Shown one piece after another: positions 8,144-15,077 of a stretch of 18,998 nt of DNA. Positions within the stretch are counted from its first letter, which is position 1; the number at the start of each line of letters is the position of its first letter. The stretch is from contig CAYPCH010000073.1 of assembly GCA_964409165.1 (NCBI GenBank), positions 1 through 18,998 on the forward strand, read 5' to 3'. The notes under the pieces were generated by a model that saw only the letters and a program-made list of their open reading frames with translations, searched no databases and was not told the origin of the DNA. This DNA comes from CAYPCH01 sp964409165 (lineage in GTDB: Bacteria > Bacillota > Clostridia > Acetivibrionales > Acetivibrionaceae). Both the position numbers and the translations under genes were made by a program.

Positions 8144-9230
8144 CCGTCTCTCCGTTTATTGAACTGAATTCCACATAGGGTTTACTTTCATCCTGTACGT
8201 TGAAATTTACTTTGCTCTGTTGTTCAAGCAGTTTGTTAACTTTGAATTCCAGATCCAAGCCTTCCTTTTTGTTCCTTACACTTACATACAGAACTGTAAG
8301 AAAAACCATTATCAAAGGAATCAGAAAGGCACTTGCAACTTGTGAAGCAGTATATAGAAAAACAAAAAGCTTTTCATTTATTGCAACTGTCAAATAAGAA
8401 AGAGTTGAAAACAAGCTTCCTAAAACCATAAAAAGAATAACTCCAAACAGGCATGCCATTAACACATGCAATTTATTGCCTTTTGTCAGCTCAAAACTTC
8501 TTTTAAGACTGTCTGCAACAGACCTTTCCTCTATCACAATCGTATGTGCTCCAAGAATAAATCTGCTCATTACATACGCTATAAGAATAAACAACGCCAA
8601 TAAGACTACTACACCAATAATAACAAGAATTATAACAGTCATTATTGTATTTTCCATCATACTGCCTGTACTAGCAATCGAACCAATAACAGTAACAGAT
8701 AATGTCACAATAACTATAGCTATTATTATAACTGCAACAATATATGCCGCATAAAATATAAGTACGAACAAAACAGCATTTCCCATCATTCTTGGAAGAT
8801 ATCTGAAACTACTTTTTATAAGCTTGATAATTTCTTTAAAGCTATACTCTGCTTTTCGACCTTTTTTTATATAATCATATGAGATTTTAACTACTGCAAC
8901 ATTGAATACAAGCTCAATGGTTATCTTATAACCGTATTGCAGTAAAGACATCAATTGAACAATAATACCACTCAAAGGATTAGCATATGGATAGTTCGAA
9001 TTTAAAAGAATATCTTCTCCGCTAATGGCAGACATAAAATAATCTGTCAAATATGAAATCTGTTCTCCTGTAAATCTTCCTACAATCAACGAATAAAGAA
9101 GTGTCCAAGGAAGATAAAGAATAAGCACAAGCATTGACAAACTTTTAAAATTGGACCTGAATACTTCAATAGTATAGTCAAGAACATCGCCAATGCCCAT
9201 AGATTTTTGCTCAAATGTTTTTCGATTCAT
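8133..9230 (-). CDS. Polytopic membrane protein, GPDPase-membrane-domain-like
   Basis: A 365-residue protein with about six hydrophobic segments and few charges between them. The segment IVIEERSVADSLKRSFELTK (about 223-242, followed by GN) is typical of the membrane domain found in glycerophosphoryl-diester-phosphodiesterase-like and related multi-pass proteins. No phosphodiesterase catalytic domain is present, so enzyme activity should not be assumed. It is the first gene of the MoxR operon. Start choice: the frame is open to 9389, but that start lies on a predicted promoter. The ATG at 9228-9230, preceded by GTGGGG, gives the usual polar N-terminus (MNRKTFEQKSMGIGDVLDYT) and is preferred. 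Family call is moderate; membrane location is certain. Confidence 0.78.
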   Translation of the reverse strand: MNRKTFEQKSMGIGDVLDYTIEVFRSNFKSLSMLVLILYLPWTLLYSLIVGRFTGEQISYLTDYFMSAISGEDILLNSNYPYANPLSGIIVQLMSLLQYGYKITIELVFNVAVVKISYDYIKKGRKAEYSFKEIIKLIKSSFRYLPRMMGNAVLFVLIFYAAYIVAVIIIAIVIVTLSVTVIGSIASTGSMMENTIMTVIILVIIGVVVLLALFILIAYVMSRFILGAHTIVIEERSVADSLKRSFELTKGNKLHVLMACLFGVILFMVLGSLFSTLSYLTVAINEKLFVFLYTASQVASAFLIPLIMVFLTVLYVSVRNKKEGLDLEFKVNKLLEQQSKVNFNVQDESKPYVEFSSINGETDDV

Positions 9231-9299
9231 ATTGAACCCCACTTTAATTATTATATAAAAAAACTCCAGATTTATTGAAGCTATAATGCACAACATATA

Positions 9300-9325
9300 A
9301 TGGTATACCATACTAAAATACCATA
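9300..9325. promoter_or_regulatory. Palindrome ATGGTATACCAT with adjacent half-site
   Basis: A perfect 12-bp palindrome at 9300-9311 is followed by another copy of its half, TACCATA, at 9319-9325. Read on the minus strand this gives TATGGTA twice, 11 bp apart, about one helical turn. It lies in the leader of the MoxR operon, downstream of the best promoter, where a repressor could block transcription. No known regulator assigned. Confidence 0.4.
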
Positions 9326-9380
9326 ATACGAAAACAAATTCAATAGAACCATTTTTGAAGGACAAAGTTTTTGGCAGGGT

Positions 9381-9410
9381 ATTATACAAAAAAGACCTTT
9401 AACAAATCAA
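9381..9410 (-). promoter_or_regulatory. Candidate promoter of the MoxR operon
   Basis: On the minus strand TTGATT (9405-9410) and a perfect TATAAT (9381-9386) are 18 bp apart. Transcription would begin near 9375 and give a leader of about 145 nt before the ATG at 9230. A small AACCG/CGGTT inverted repeat (9409-9413 and 9421-9425) abuts the -35 box. A second possible promoter, TTGAAT-N17-TATTTT, lies inside the leader. Confidence 0.5.
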
Positions 9411-9498
9411 CCGATATTTCCGGTTCATTTACTAAAGTATCCTTTTTAAATATGCTTTTTTTAAATCTTCCTTTTTTAATATGTCTTTCTTTTAATTC
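9382..9498 (-). other. In-frame 38-codon open extension after the dacF stop
   Basis: After the dacF TAA (9499-9501) the same frame stays open for 38 codons to a TAA at 9382-9384. It reads a Lys/Arg-rich stretch and then NEPEISVDLLKVFFV, which looks protein-like. It has no ATG. It may be a lost C-terminal tail of DacF, a relic, or chance in A-rich DNA. Its end overlaps the -10 box of the MoxR operon promoter. No clear dacF terminator is visible. Confidence 0.25.
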
Positions 9499-10719
9499 TT
9501 ATCTTCCTAGAGTAAACCAGCTAGTGACCATTTTTGAAAACAACTTCAAAAAAGATGCTTTCTCAATATCCCTGTCACAAACCAAATCCGCTTTTGCGAT
9601 TTCCTTCTCATCAACACTGTAAACTACCTCACCTATTTTCTGACCTGACTTTATAGGGGCTGTAATTAATTCTATGACTTTGACTTCTTTATTTACTTTT
9701 CCCTTTTCTCCTTTTGATAGAAGAAGATTGACATCATTTGCAAAAATTGCATTTGCATTTTTTATTATGCCCTTTTTAACCTCAATGTCGACTACTTCTT
9801 CCCCTTTTTTATTCACCTGTACCGATTCAAAGTTGGCAAAGCCATAATCAATAAGTTTTCTTGTCTCTGCAAATCTTGTATTTGTATCTGGCTCCCCTAA
9901 AACGACTGAAATAAGCCTCATGCCATTTTTCTTCGCTGTGGCAGAAAGACAAAAACCTGCCGCATTTGTAAATCCTGTCTTCAGTCCGTCAACCACTCCA
10001 CTGTAAAATTTCACAAGTCTATTTGTATTAACCAGTTCAAATTCACCGTCTCTGAATGAATCCATCCAGATTGATGTAAACTCCAGTATCTTAGGGTGAT
10101 TTATAACAAGTTCCCTTGACATCAAAGCTATATCATACGCCGTACTGTAGTGTCCTTGATCTGTCAATCCGGTACAATCAAGAAATTTCGTGTTATTCAT
10201 CTCCAGCTCTTTTGCTTTGTCATTCATCATAGCAACAAATGCATCTTCACTTCCTGCAACTATTTCCGCCAAAGCTACCGTTACATCGTTTGATGAATGA
10301 AGAGCTACTGCTTTCAACGCCTCTTTTACAGAGAACTGTTCACCAGGCTCAATATATGCCTGTGAGCCTCCCATTCCGGCAGCATAATCGGATGTTATCA
10401 CCATATCTTCCATACTTACTTTTCCTGTATCAATTGCCTCCATAATCAAAAGCATTGACATAACCTTTGTTACACTGGCAATAGGCAATTCATCATGACT
10501 GTTGTTTTCAAACAGAATCTGACCTGTAGCAGCATCCATTAGTGTAAAGGATTTTGCCTTCAACTCAAATATATTGGTATTTGATATTATTTTTGCAACT
10601 GCCTGGGCATCAAACTCATGCTCCTTTGTTAGTTTGGGAGCTGCAAAAGCAGACATTGTAAGAATATTCAACAATAATACAGTTATAACAAAATAACTTG
10701 CTAAAACTTTTTTATACAC
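9499..10719 (-). CDS. dacF: D-alanyl-D-alanine carboxypeptidase (DacF-type PBP)
   Basis: A 406-residue low-molecular-weight penicillin-binding protein that removes the terminal D-Ala from peptidoglycan stem peptides outside the membrane. A signal peptide (about 1-27, cleavage likely after AFA) is followed by the serine peptidase S11 domain with S82-V-T-K85 (nucleophile and base), S142-S143-N144 and K247-T248-G249, the three active-site motifs in proper order and spacing. A C-terminal beta domain follows, ending in an amphipathic segment (ASFLKLFSKMVTSWF) for membrane attachment. The GTG start (10717-10719) has GGAGGGG about 7 nt upstream. Gene order xerD-deoB-nucleoside phosphorylase-dacF matches the Bacillus locus where dacF is forespore-expressed, hence the symbol. 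A vegetative DacA-like role is possible. Confidence 0.93.
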   Translation of the reverse strand: MYKKVLASYFVITVLLLNILTMSAFAAPKLTKEHEFDAQAVAKIISNTNIFELKAKSFTLMDAATGQILFENNSHDELPIASVTKVMSMLLIMEAIDTGKVSMEDMVITSDYAAGMGGSQAYIEPGEQFSVKEALKAVALHSSNDVTVALAEIVAGSEDAFVAMMNDKAKELEMNNTKFLDCTGLTDQGHYSTAYDIALMSRELVINHPKILEFTSIWMDSFRDGEFELVNTNRLVKFYSGVVDGLKTGFTNAAGFCLSATAKKNGMRLISVVLGEPDTNTRFAETRKLIDYGFANFESVQVNKKGEEVVDIEVKKGIIKNANAIFANDVNLLLSKGEKGKVNKEVKVIELITAPIKSGQKIGEVVYSVDEKEIAKADLVCDRDIEKASFLKLFSKMVTSWFTLGR

Positions 10720-10755
10720 TTATAGCCCCTCCAAGAATTCTATATGTATTAGTAG

Positions 10756-10785
10756 ATTTTTATGCACAAACTTATCCTTATATAC
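10756..10785 (-). promoter_or_regulatory. Possible sigma-F/sigma-G-type promoter of dacF
   Basis: On the minus strand GTATA (10781-10785), a 15-bp spacer and GCATAAAAAT (10756-10765) resemble the forespore consensus GYATA-N15/16-GGnnAnAnT, with C in place of the second G. Start would fall about 30 nt before the GTG. A TTGTCA hexamer lies upstream but has no well-spaced -10 box. Confidence 0.35.
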
Positions 10786-10852
10786 TACTTTTACACATAA
10801 AATTTTGACAAGGACTCCAAATCCAACTTCGTACTTGTTTATTACTTAAATA

Positions 10853-10984
10853 CTCAACTTTCCCATGGTATTTATGGGCTTTTACCGCTAACACAACATT
10901 GCTCACCGCGGTCAAAAAGTAAACTTTTTCAACTTAACTTGTGAGCAACCATAGCCTCAAAATACTATAAGTGGGAAATTTGAG
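10853..10984 (-). mobile_element. MITE-like element R1, copy A
   Basis: A 132-bp non-coding element between pdp and dacF, homologous over its full length to copy B (13506-13638) in the opposite orientation, roughly 80% identical by eye. Ends are inverted (CTCAACTTT at 10853, AAATTTGAG ending at 10984). Inside are inverted TTGCTCAC and GTGAGCAA around a CCGCGG core and A/T runs, so the element can fold into one long imperfect hairpin. Flanks TTAAATA (10846-10852) and TTATATA (10985-10991) resemble a decayed 7-bp target duplication. It abuts the pdp stop codon. No coding capacity. Family not identified. Confidence 0.75.
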
Positions 10985-12283
10985 TTATATATCCACAAGT
11001 ATTAAAGGTCTTTTATCGGGAGCAGCTTCAGATATTTTTATACTATTCTTCAGAACTTCCAAGGCATTTGGTATTTTGTTATCTTTATTGGTATATAAGG
11101 TTGCAATTACATCCCCCTTGCTTACTTTCATGCCCGTCTTACTTTCAAGCACAATCCCGGCAGTGTGATCAATAATACTATCTTTGGTTTCTCTCCCTGC
11201 ACCAAGTATCATTGATGAAATTCCGAGCATATCCGTTTTAATGTTTTCAATAAATCCATCCCGATCTGCCTTAAATTCATATTTTACCAAAGCGTTTCCG
11301 AACAGATTGTAGTCATAAATAACCTCAGGGTCTCCATACTGCCTTTCTATCATTTTCTCAAGCTTTATAAGAGCGCTTCCGTCCTTAACCGCATTCCTTA
11401 CTCTTTTCCTGCACTCCTCCATATCTCCTACTTCGGCAAGAAATAGCATTTTTGCCGCTATTTCAAAGGAAACCTCTTCTAAGTCCTTTGGTCCGTTTCC
11501 TTTAAGGGTTTCAACAGCTTCGATTATTTCAAGCGAATTTCCTATAGCATTGCCTAAAGGAATATCCATATCTGTTATAATCGCAGAAGTCTTCCTTCCC
11601 ACATTTTCACCGATTTTAACCATTGTCTTTGCAAGCAGGATAGAGTCATCAAGAGTTTTCATAAATGCACCACTGCCTGTTTTTACATCGAGGACAATTC
11701 TATCTGCACCGCACGCTATTTTTTTGCTCATAACACTGCTTGCTATAAGTGAAACGTTATTTACTGTGGCAGTTACATCTCTTAATGCATATATTTTTTT
11801 ATCAGCGGGCGCAAGATTACCCGTCTGTCCTGCAATAGAAATTCCTACTGCTCTCACATTTGCTATGAATTCCGCTTTTGATATTGAAGTTTTAAACCCC
11901 GGTATGGATTCAAGCTTGTCTATTGTTCCACCAGTATGGCCAAGTCCCCTTCCCGACATTTTAGCAACCGGCACACCGCAGGCGGCTGTAATAGGTCCGA
12001 GAATCATTGTTGTTTTGTCACCGACTCCTCCGGTGCTGTGTTTATCAACCTTGATACCTTCTATCTCAGAAAGATCTATCATATCACCTGATTTTGCCAT
12101 CAAATCCGTAAGTTCTGCTGTTTCCTTCTCATTTAGACCGTTCAGAAACATTGCCATAATTAGGGCAGAAGCCTGATAATCAGGTATGCTACCGTCGCAG
12201 TAGCCTTTAATAAAAAAGCTTAATTCTTCATAATCAAGTTTTTTTCCGTCTCTTTTCCTCTCAATGACATCATACATTCTCAT
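10985..12283 (-). CDS. pdp: Pyrimidine-nucleoside phosphorylase
   Basis: A 432-residue enzyme that phosphorolyses (deoxy)uridine and thymidine to base plus (deoxy)ribose-1-phosphate in the cytoplasm. It has the phosphate-binding KHSTGGVGDKT (81-91) and the family signature SGRGLGHTGGTIDKLE (110-125), followed by a C-terminal alpha/beta domain with DHTAGIVLESKTGMKVSKGD. Length fits the bacterial Pyn/thymidine phosphorylase family. The ATG at 12281-12283 has AAAGGTGGGG upstream. It lies 34 bp after deoB, which converts its sugar-phosphate product, so co-transcription is likely. Its TAA stop (10985-10987) lies exactly at the junction with element R1 copy A, within the presumed target duplication, so the final codons may have been altered by insertion. 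Bacillus has a purine phosphorylase at this position. Confidence 0.95.
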   Translation of the reverse strand: MRMYDVIERKRDGKKLDYEELSFFIKGYCDGSIPDYQASALIMAMFLNGLNEKETAELTDLMAKSGDMIDLSEIEGIKVDKHSTGGVGDKTTMILGPITAACGVPVAKMSGRGLGHTGGTIDKLESIPGFKTSISKAEFIANVRAVGISIAGQTGNLAPADKKIYALRDVTATVNNVSLIASSVMSKKIACGADRIVLDVKTGSGAFMKTLDDSILLAKTMVKIGENVGRKTSAIITDMDIPLGNAIGNSLEIIEAVETLKGNGPKDLEEVSFEIAAKMLFLAEVGDMEECRKRVRNAVKDGSALIKLEKMIERQYGDPEVIYDYNLFGNALVKYEFKADRDGFIENIKTDMLGISSMILGAGRETKDSIIDHTAGIVLESKTGMKVSKGDVIATLYTNKDNKIPNALEVLKNSIKISEAAPDKRPLILVDI

Positions 12284-12317
12284 TAATATACCCCACCTTT
12301 TTCTTTATTGCCTTTAA

Positions 12318-13484
12318 CTATAATATTGATTTCAAGAAGCTCTTTCCGCTTAATCCCTCACTTATACCTAAATACTCCGTAATAGTCTTTGCAATGTCCG
12401 AAAAAGACTCTCTGGTACCAAGGTTTACATTATTTTTTAGATTTTTACCGTATACAATTAAGGGAACGTACTCCCTTGAGTGGTCTGTGCTTTCAGTTAA
12501 AGGGTCACATCCGTGATCAGCAGTTATTATAAGCATATCCTCTTCTTTGAGTAAACTTATTATATCCGGAATTCTAGCGTCAAATTCCATTAAAGACTTC
12601 GCATACCCTTTAATATCGTTTCTGTGACCATATAACATGTCAAAGTCAACTAAGTTTGTAAAAACGATGCCGCTAAATTCTTTTTTCATATATTCCAATG
12701 TCTTGTCAACACCGTCCATATTGTTATGGGTGTGAACTGAATTAGTTATACCTCTTTTATTAAAAATATCCTCAATCTTTCCTACTGCATTAACGCTAAG
12801 TCCGCTTTCTTCTACATAATCCAGCAAGGTTTTCCCTATCGGGTCAAGAGAAAAATCATGTCTTCTATCCGTTCTTTTATAATCTCCCGACTTTCCTATA
12901 AAAGGCCTTGCAATAACCCTTCCTACTGCATGCTCTCCAGTTAGTATACTTCGTGCAACCCTGCACATTTCATACAGTTTCTCAACAGGCACTACATTTT
13001 CATGTGCAGCTATTTGAAACACACTGTCAGCTGATGTATAAACAATTGGATAGCCTGTCTTTATATGCTTATCACCTAACGTCTTTATAATTTCAGTGCC
13101 TGATGCTGCTATGTTCCCGAGGGTCTTTGTATTTATGGACTTCTCAAACTTTTCAATTATATCTGGCGGGAATCCATAAGGGTAAACAGGAAACGGCTTG
13201 TCCAAAACTATACCCGCTATCTCCCAGTGACCTGTTGTTGTATCTTTTCCTGCAGATTTTTCTGCCATTTTGCCAAAACAGGCATGAGGCTTATTTACAG
13301 GTGATATCCCCACTATACCGTCTATATTGCCAAGACCTAACATTTCAAGATTTGGAAGAGAGAAACCTTCTGCATTTGATGCAATACTACCTAGAGTATT
13401 ACTGCCCGTATCCCCATATTTTTCAGCGTCAGGAAGTTCACCTATGCCAACGCTGTCCATTACAATTATTATTGATCTTTTCAT
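12318..13484 (-). CDS. deoB: Phosphopentomutase
   Basis: A 388-residue cytoplasmic enzyme interconverting (deoxy)ribose-1-phosphate and -5-phosphate, feeding nucleoside sugars to central metabolism. Alkaline-phosphatase-superfamily features are present: D10 in IIIVMDSVGIGELPDAEKYG, the KDTTTGHWE segment (80-88) with the phospho-threonine, FDMLYGHR (281-288), D323-H324 in TADHG and H335 in STDHSREY, the metal ligands. Start: MKRSIII at 13484 is the usual phosphopentomutase N-terminus and has AAGGAG (13495-13500) 10 nt upstream; ATG at 13490 is possible but only 4 nt from that site. The frame is open to 13562, but that extension reads through repeat element R1 copy B and is not credible. First gene of deoB-pdp. 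Confidence 0.95.
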   Translation of the reverse strand: MKRSIIIVMDSVGIGELPDAEKYGDTGSNTLGSIASNAEGFSLPNLEMLGLGNIDGIVGISPVNKPHACFGKMAEKSAGKDTTTGHWEIAGIVLDKPFPVYPYGFPPDIIEKFEKSINTKTLGNIAASGTEIIKTLGDKHIKTGYPIVYTSADSVFQIAAHENVVPVEKLYEMCRVARSILTGEHAVGRVIARPFIGKSGDYKRTDRRHDFSLDPIGKTLLDYVEESGLSVNAVGKIEDIFNKRGITNSVHTHNNMDGVDKTLEYMKKEFSGIVFTNLVDFDMLYGHRNDIKGYAKSLMEFDARIPDIISLLKEEDMLIITADHGCDPLTESTDHSREYVPLIVYGKNLKNNVNLGTRESFSDIAKTITEYLGISEGLSGKSFLKSIL

Positions 13485-13505
13485 ATGCATAAATCTCCTT
13501 AGTAA

Positions 13506-13638
13506 CTCAACTTTGCCACTTATAGTACTTTGAGACTCTGGTTGCTCACAAGTTAATGGCAAAAGGTTTACTTTTTTACCGCGGTGAGCAATGCTACGTT
13601 AGCTGCAAAGAACCCATAAATACTGTAGAAAACTTGAG
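13506..13638 (+). mobile_element. MITE-like element R1, copy B
   Basis: A 133-bp element immediately upstream of the deoB ribosome site, homologous to the reverse complement of copy A along its whole length. Ends CTCAACTTT and AAACTTGAG are inverted. Internal TTGCTCAC and GTGAGCAA flank the ACCGCGG core. It is bounded by a perfect 7-bp direct repeat, TTAGTAA (13499-13505 and 13639-13645), as expected for a transposition target duplication. If the predicted promoter at 13658-13686 is right, the element forms most of the deoB leader. It encodes no transposase. Confidence 0.78.
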
Positions 13639-13657
13639 TTAGTAATGTAATGCTGAA

Positions 13658-13686
13658 AATATAACTTCCACCACTATTCAAGTCAT
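13658..13686 (-). promoter_or_regulatory. Possible promoter for deoB-pdp
   Basis: On the minus strand ATGACT (13681-13686) and TATATT (13658-13663) are 17 bp apart, between the terminator at 13696-13725 and element R1 copy B. The -35 box is poor; the position is what makes it plausible. Confidence 0.3.
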
Positions 13687-13695
13687 TTCTTAACG

Positions 13696-13725
13696 AAAAA
13701 GCAAGATATCCCCACCTTGCTTTTT
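13696..13725. terminator. Bidirectional terminator between xerD and deoB
   Basis: AAAAAGCAAG (13696-13705) pairs perfectly with CTTGCTTTTT (13716-13725) around a 10-nt loop. Both strands end in a T-run, so it can act in either direction. It separates xerD transcription from deoB-pdp. Confidence 0.75.
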
Positions 13726-13787
13726 ACCTTACTTTTCCATGTAAAAAACTTTATACCATTCATTATAGTATCATATATTAATGTACA

Positions 13788-13833
13788 TATGTTGCAATAT
13801 CCAAAATCAATGCAAAATGTTTATTGCAACATA
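13788..13833. repeat. 12-bp perfect inverted repeat downstream of xerD
   Basis: TATGTTGCAATA (13788-13799) and TATTGCAACATA (13822-13833) are exact inverted copies around 22 bases. No U-run follows on either strand. It directly precedes R2 copy 1 and may be part of the same element or an independent stem-loop. Confidence 0.5.
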
Positions 13834-13837
13834 CATA

Positions 13838-14033
13838 TATTGAACGCAATAAAGATTTTACATCGCGCTTCAATTTCCTTAGGAAAGGTGAAATATAACT
13901 TACACTATTATTTTCACTTAGCGCTTATTTGAAGCCAAATAGTGACATGAAAAAAGTGAAAGTAAATTTCACTCATTCCCCTAATACAAAATCACGAAAA
14001 TTAGATTTTGTAATGTAGAATCATTTTCGTGAT
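13838..14033 (+). repeat. Dispersed repeat family R2, copy 1 (split)
   Basis: Two blocks. Block a (13838-13874, 37 bp) differs from 15078-15114 at 3 positions and is itself an imperfect inverted repeat (TTGAACGC...GCGCTTCAA). Block b (13991-14033, 43 bp) differs from 15123-15165 at 5 positions; with one extra base on each side its arms, AAATCACGAAAAT-type, pair perfectly over at least 12 bp. Here the blocks are separated by 116 bp containing another hairpin (AGTGAAA/TTTCACT, 13955-13973); in copy 2 they are 8 bp apart. No gene is seen in 13646-14062; plus-strand frames here lack ribosome sites. Confidence 0.7.
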
Positions 14034-14062
14034 TTATATAAGTATACATATTCAAAAAAATT

Positions 14063-14947
14063 CTATGCTCTGGGGTGTGTCTTTTTATACACTTCCTTTA
14101 TCCTGTTTTTTGCTATCTGTGCATAAACTTGTGTTGATGATATATCGGAATGTCCGAGCATTTCTTGTATAGACCTCAAATCAGCTCCATTTTCTAGAAG
14201 ATGCGCTGCAAACGAATGTCTTAAAGTATGAGGCGTTATATCCTTGCTTATTTTAGCCTGATTCTTATATAACTTTATTATCTTCCAAAATCCCTGCCTT
14301 GTCAGCCTTTTTCCGTTAACATTTACAAATAGTGCTTCTTCGTCACTTTTCTGTATCAACAGATCTCTCGACTTTTTAAGATATTCAGTAAGTGCATTTA
14401 TAGATAAGGAACCTATAGGTATTGTCCTTTCTCTTGTACCCTTATTACAACTTATGTATCCCAAATCAAGATTTATATCAGGTACATTCAGACAAATCAA
14501 TTCTGATACCCTTATGCCGGTAGCATATAGAAGCTCAAGCATAGCTTTGTCTCTAAATCCTTTCAGGTCATCACATTTAGGTTGATCCAAAAGAAGCTCT
14601 ACTTCCTTTGTTGATAAGATCTGTGGCAACTTCTTCTCTACTTTCGGAGATTCCAGCTCTTCTGTAGGATCCTGACTTATAATTCCATTCTTTGTAAGGT
14701 ATTGATAGAAAGACCTTATCGATGCCAAATTCCTTGAAATCGTAGATGTTGCCCTTCCTTTCTTTTGTAAATTCAAGAGGTACGCAATTACTGTAGTTTT
14801 GCTTGTATTGACTACGCTTTGAATTTTCATTTCTTTTAGATATGTAATGTACTGTTCAATGTCCCTCCTGTATGATTGTAAAGTATTCAGAGACAATCTC
14901 TTGTCATTTTCCAAAAAATCAAGAAACTTCTGTACCAATTCTTCCAT
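14063..14947 (-). CDS. xerD: Tyrosine recombinase XerD
   Basis: A 294-residue site-specific recombinase that, with a XerC partner, resolves chromosome dimers at the dif site near the terminus. It has an N-terminal SAM-like core-binding domain (about 1-90) and a catalytic domain with the tyrosine recombinase residues R146 (ATGIRVSEL), K169 (CNKGTRER), H240-x-x-R243 (HTLRHSFA), H266 (LGHSDISSTQ) and nucleophile Y275. Length is normal for Xer proteins. The ATG at 14945-14947 has AAGGAG 11 nt upstream. Position between spoIIM and deoB matches the conserved XerD (RipX) locus of spore formers, so it is a housekeeping gene rather than a phage integrase, although repeats flank it on both sides. Confidence 0.93.
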   Translation of the reverse strand: MEELVQKFLDFLENDKRLSLNTLQSYRRDIEQYITYLKEMKIQSVVNTSKTTVIAYLLNLQKKGRATSTISRNLASIRSFYQYLTKNGIISQDPTEELESPKVEKKLPQILSTKEVELLLDQPKCDDLKGFRDKAMLELLYATGIRVSELICLNVPDINLDLGYISCNKGTRERTIPIGSLSINALTEYLKKSRDLLIQKSDEEALFVNVNGKRLTRQGFWKIIKLYKNQAKISKDITPHTLRHSFAAHLLENGADLRSIQEMLGHSDISSTQVYAQIAKNRIKEVYKKTHPRA

Positions 14948-15077
14948 TATTTACTCTACTCCTTCTTAATAAAAAATAATTTTGTAATATAATTTTAAAA
15001 AATTAACTTATATTATCAAATCAACTTTATTTGTTGACTTTTCTGTTAATTCCCAATCTGCTTGCAAATTGGACTAA

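Noticed and set aside
9231..9389. 53-residue N-terminal extension of the first MoxR-operon gene
   Set aside because: Its start overlaps a good TATAAT promoter, and the ATG at 9230 gives a normal N-terminus.
11550..12176. 208-codon plus-strand frame opposite pdp
   Set aside because: Antisense shadow of a highly conserved enzyme gene; no ribosome site.
13485..13562. 26-residue N-terminal extension of phosphopentomutase
   Set aside because: It translates part of repeat element R1 copy B; the usual MKRSIII start has a ribosome site.
13717..13932. 71-codon plus-strand frame
   Set aside because: It starts inside a terminator hairpin and runs through inverted repeats and R2 block a.
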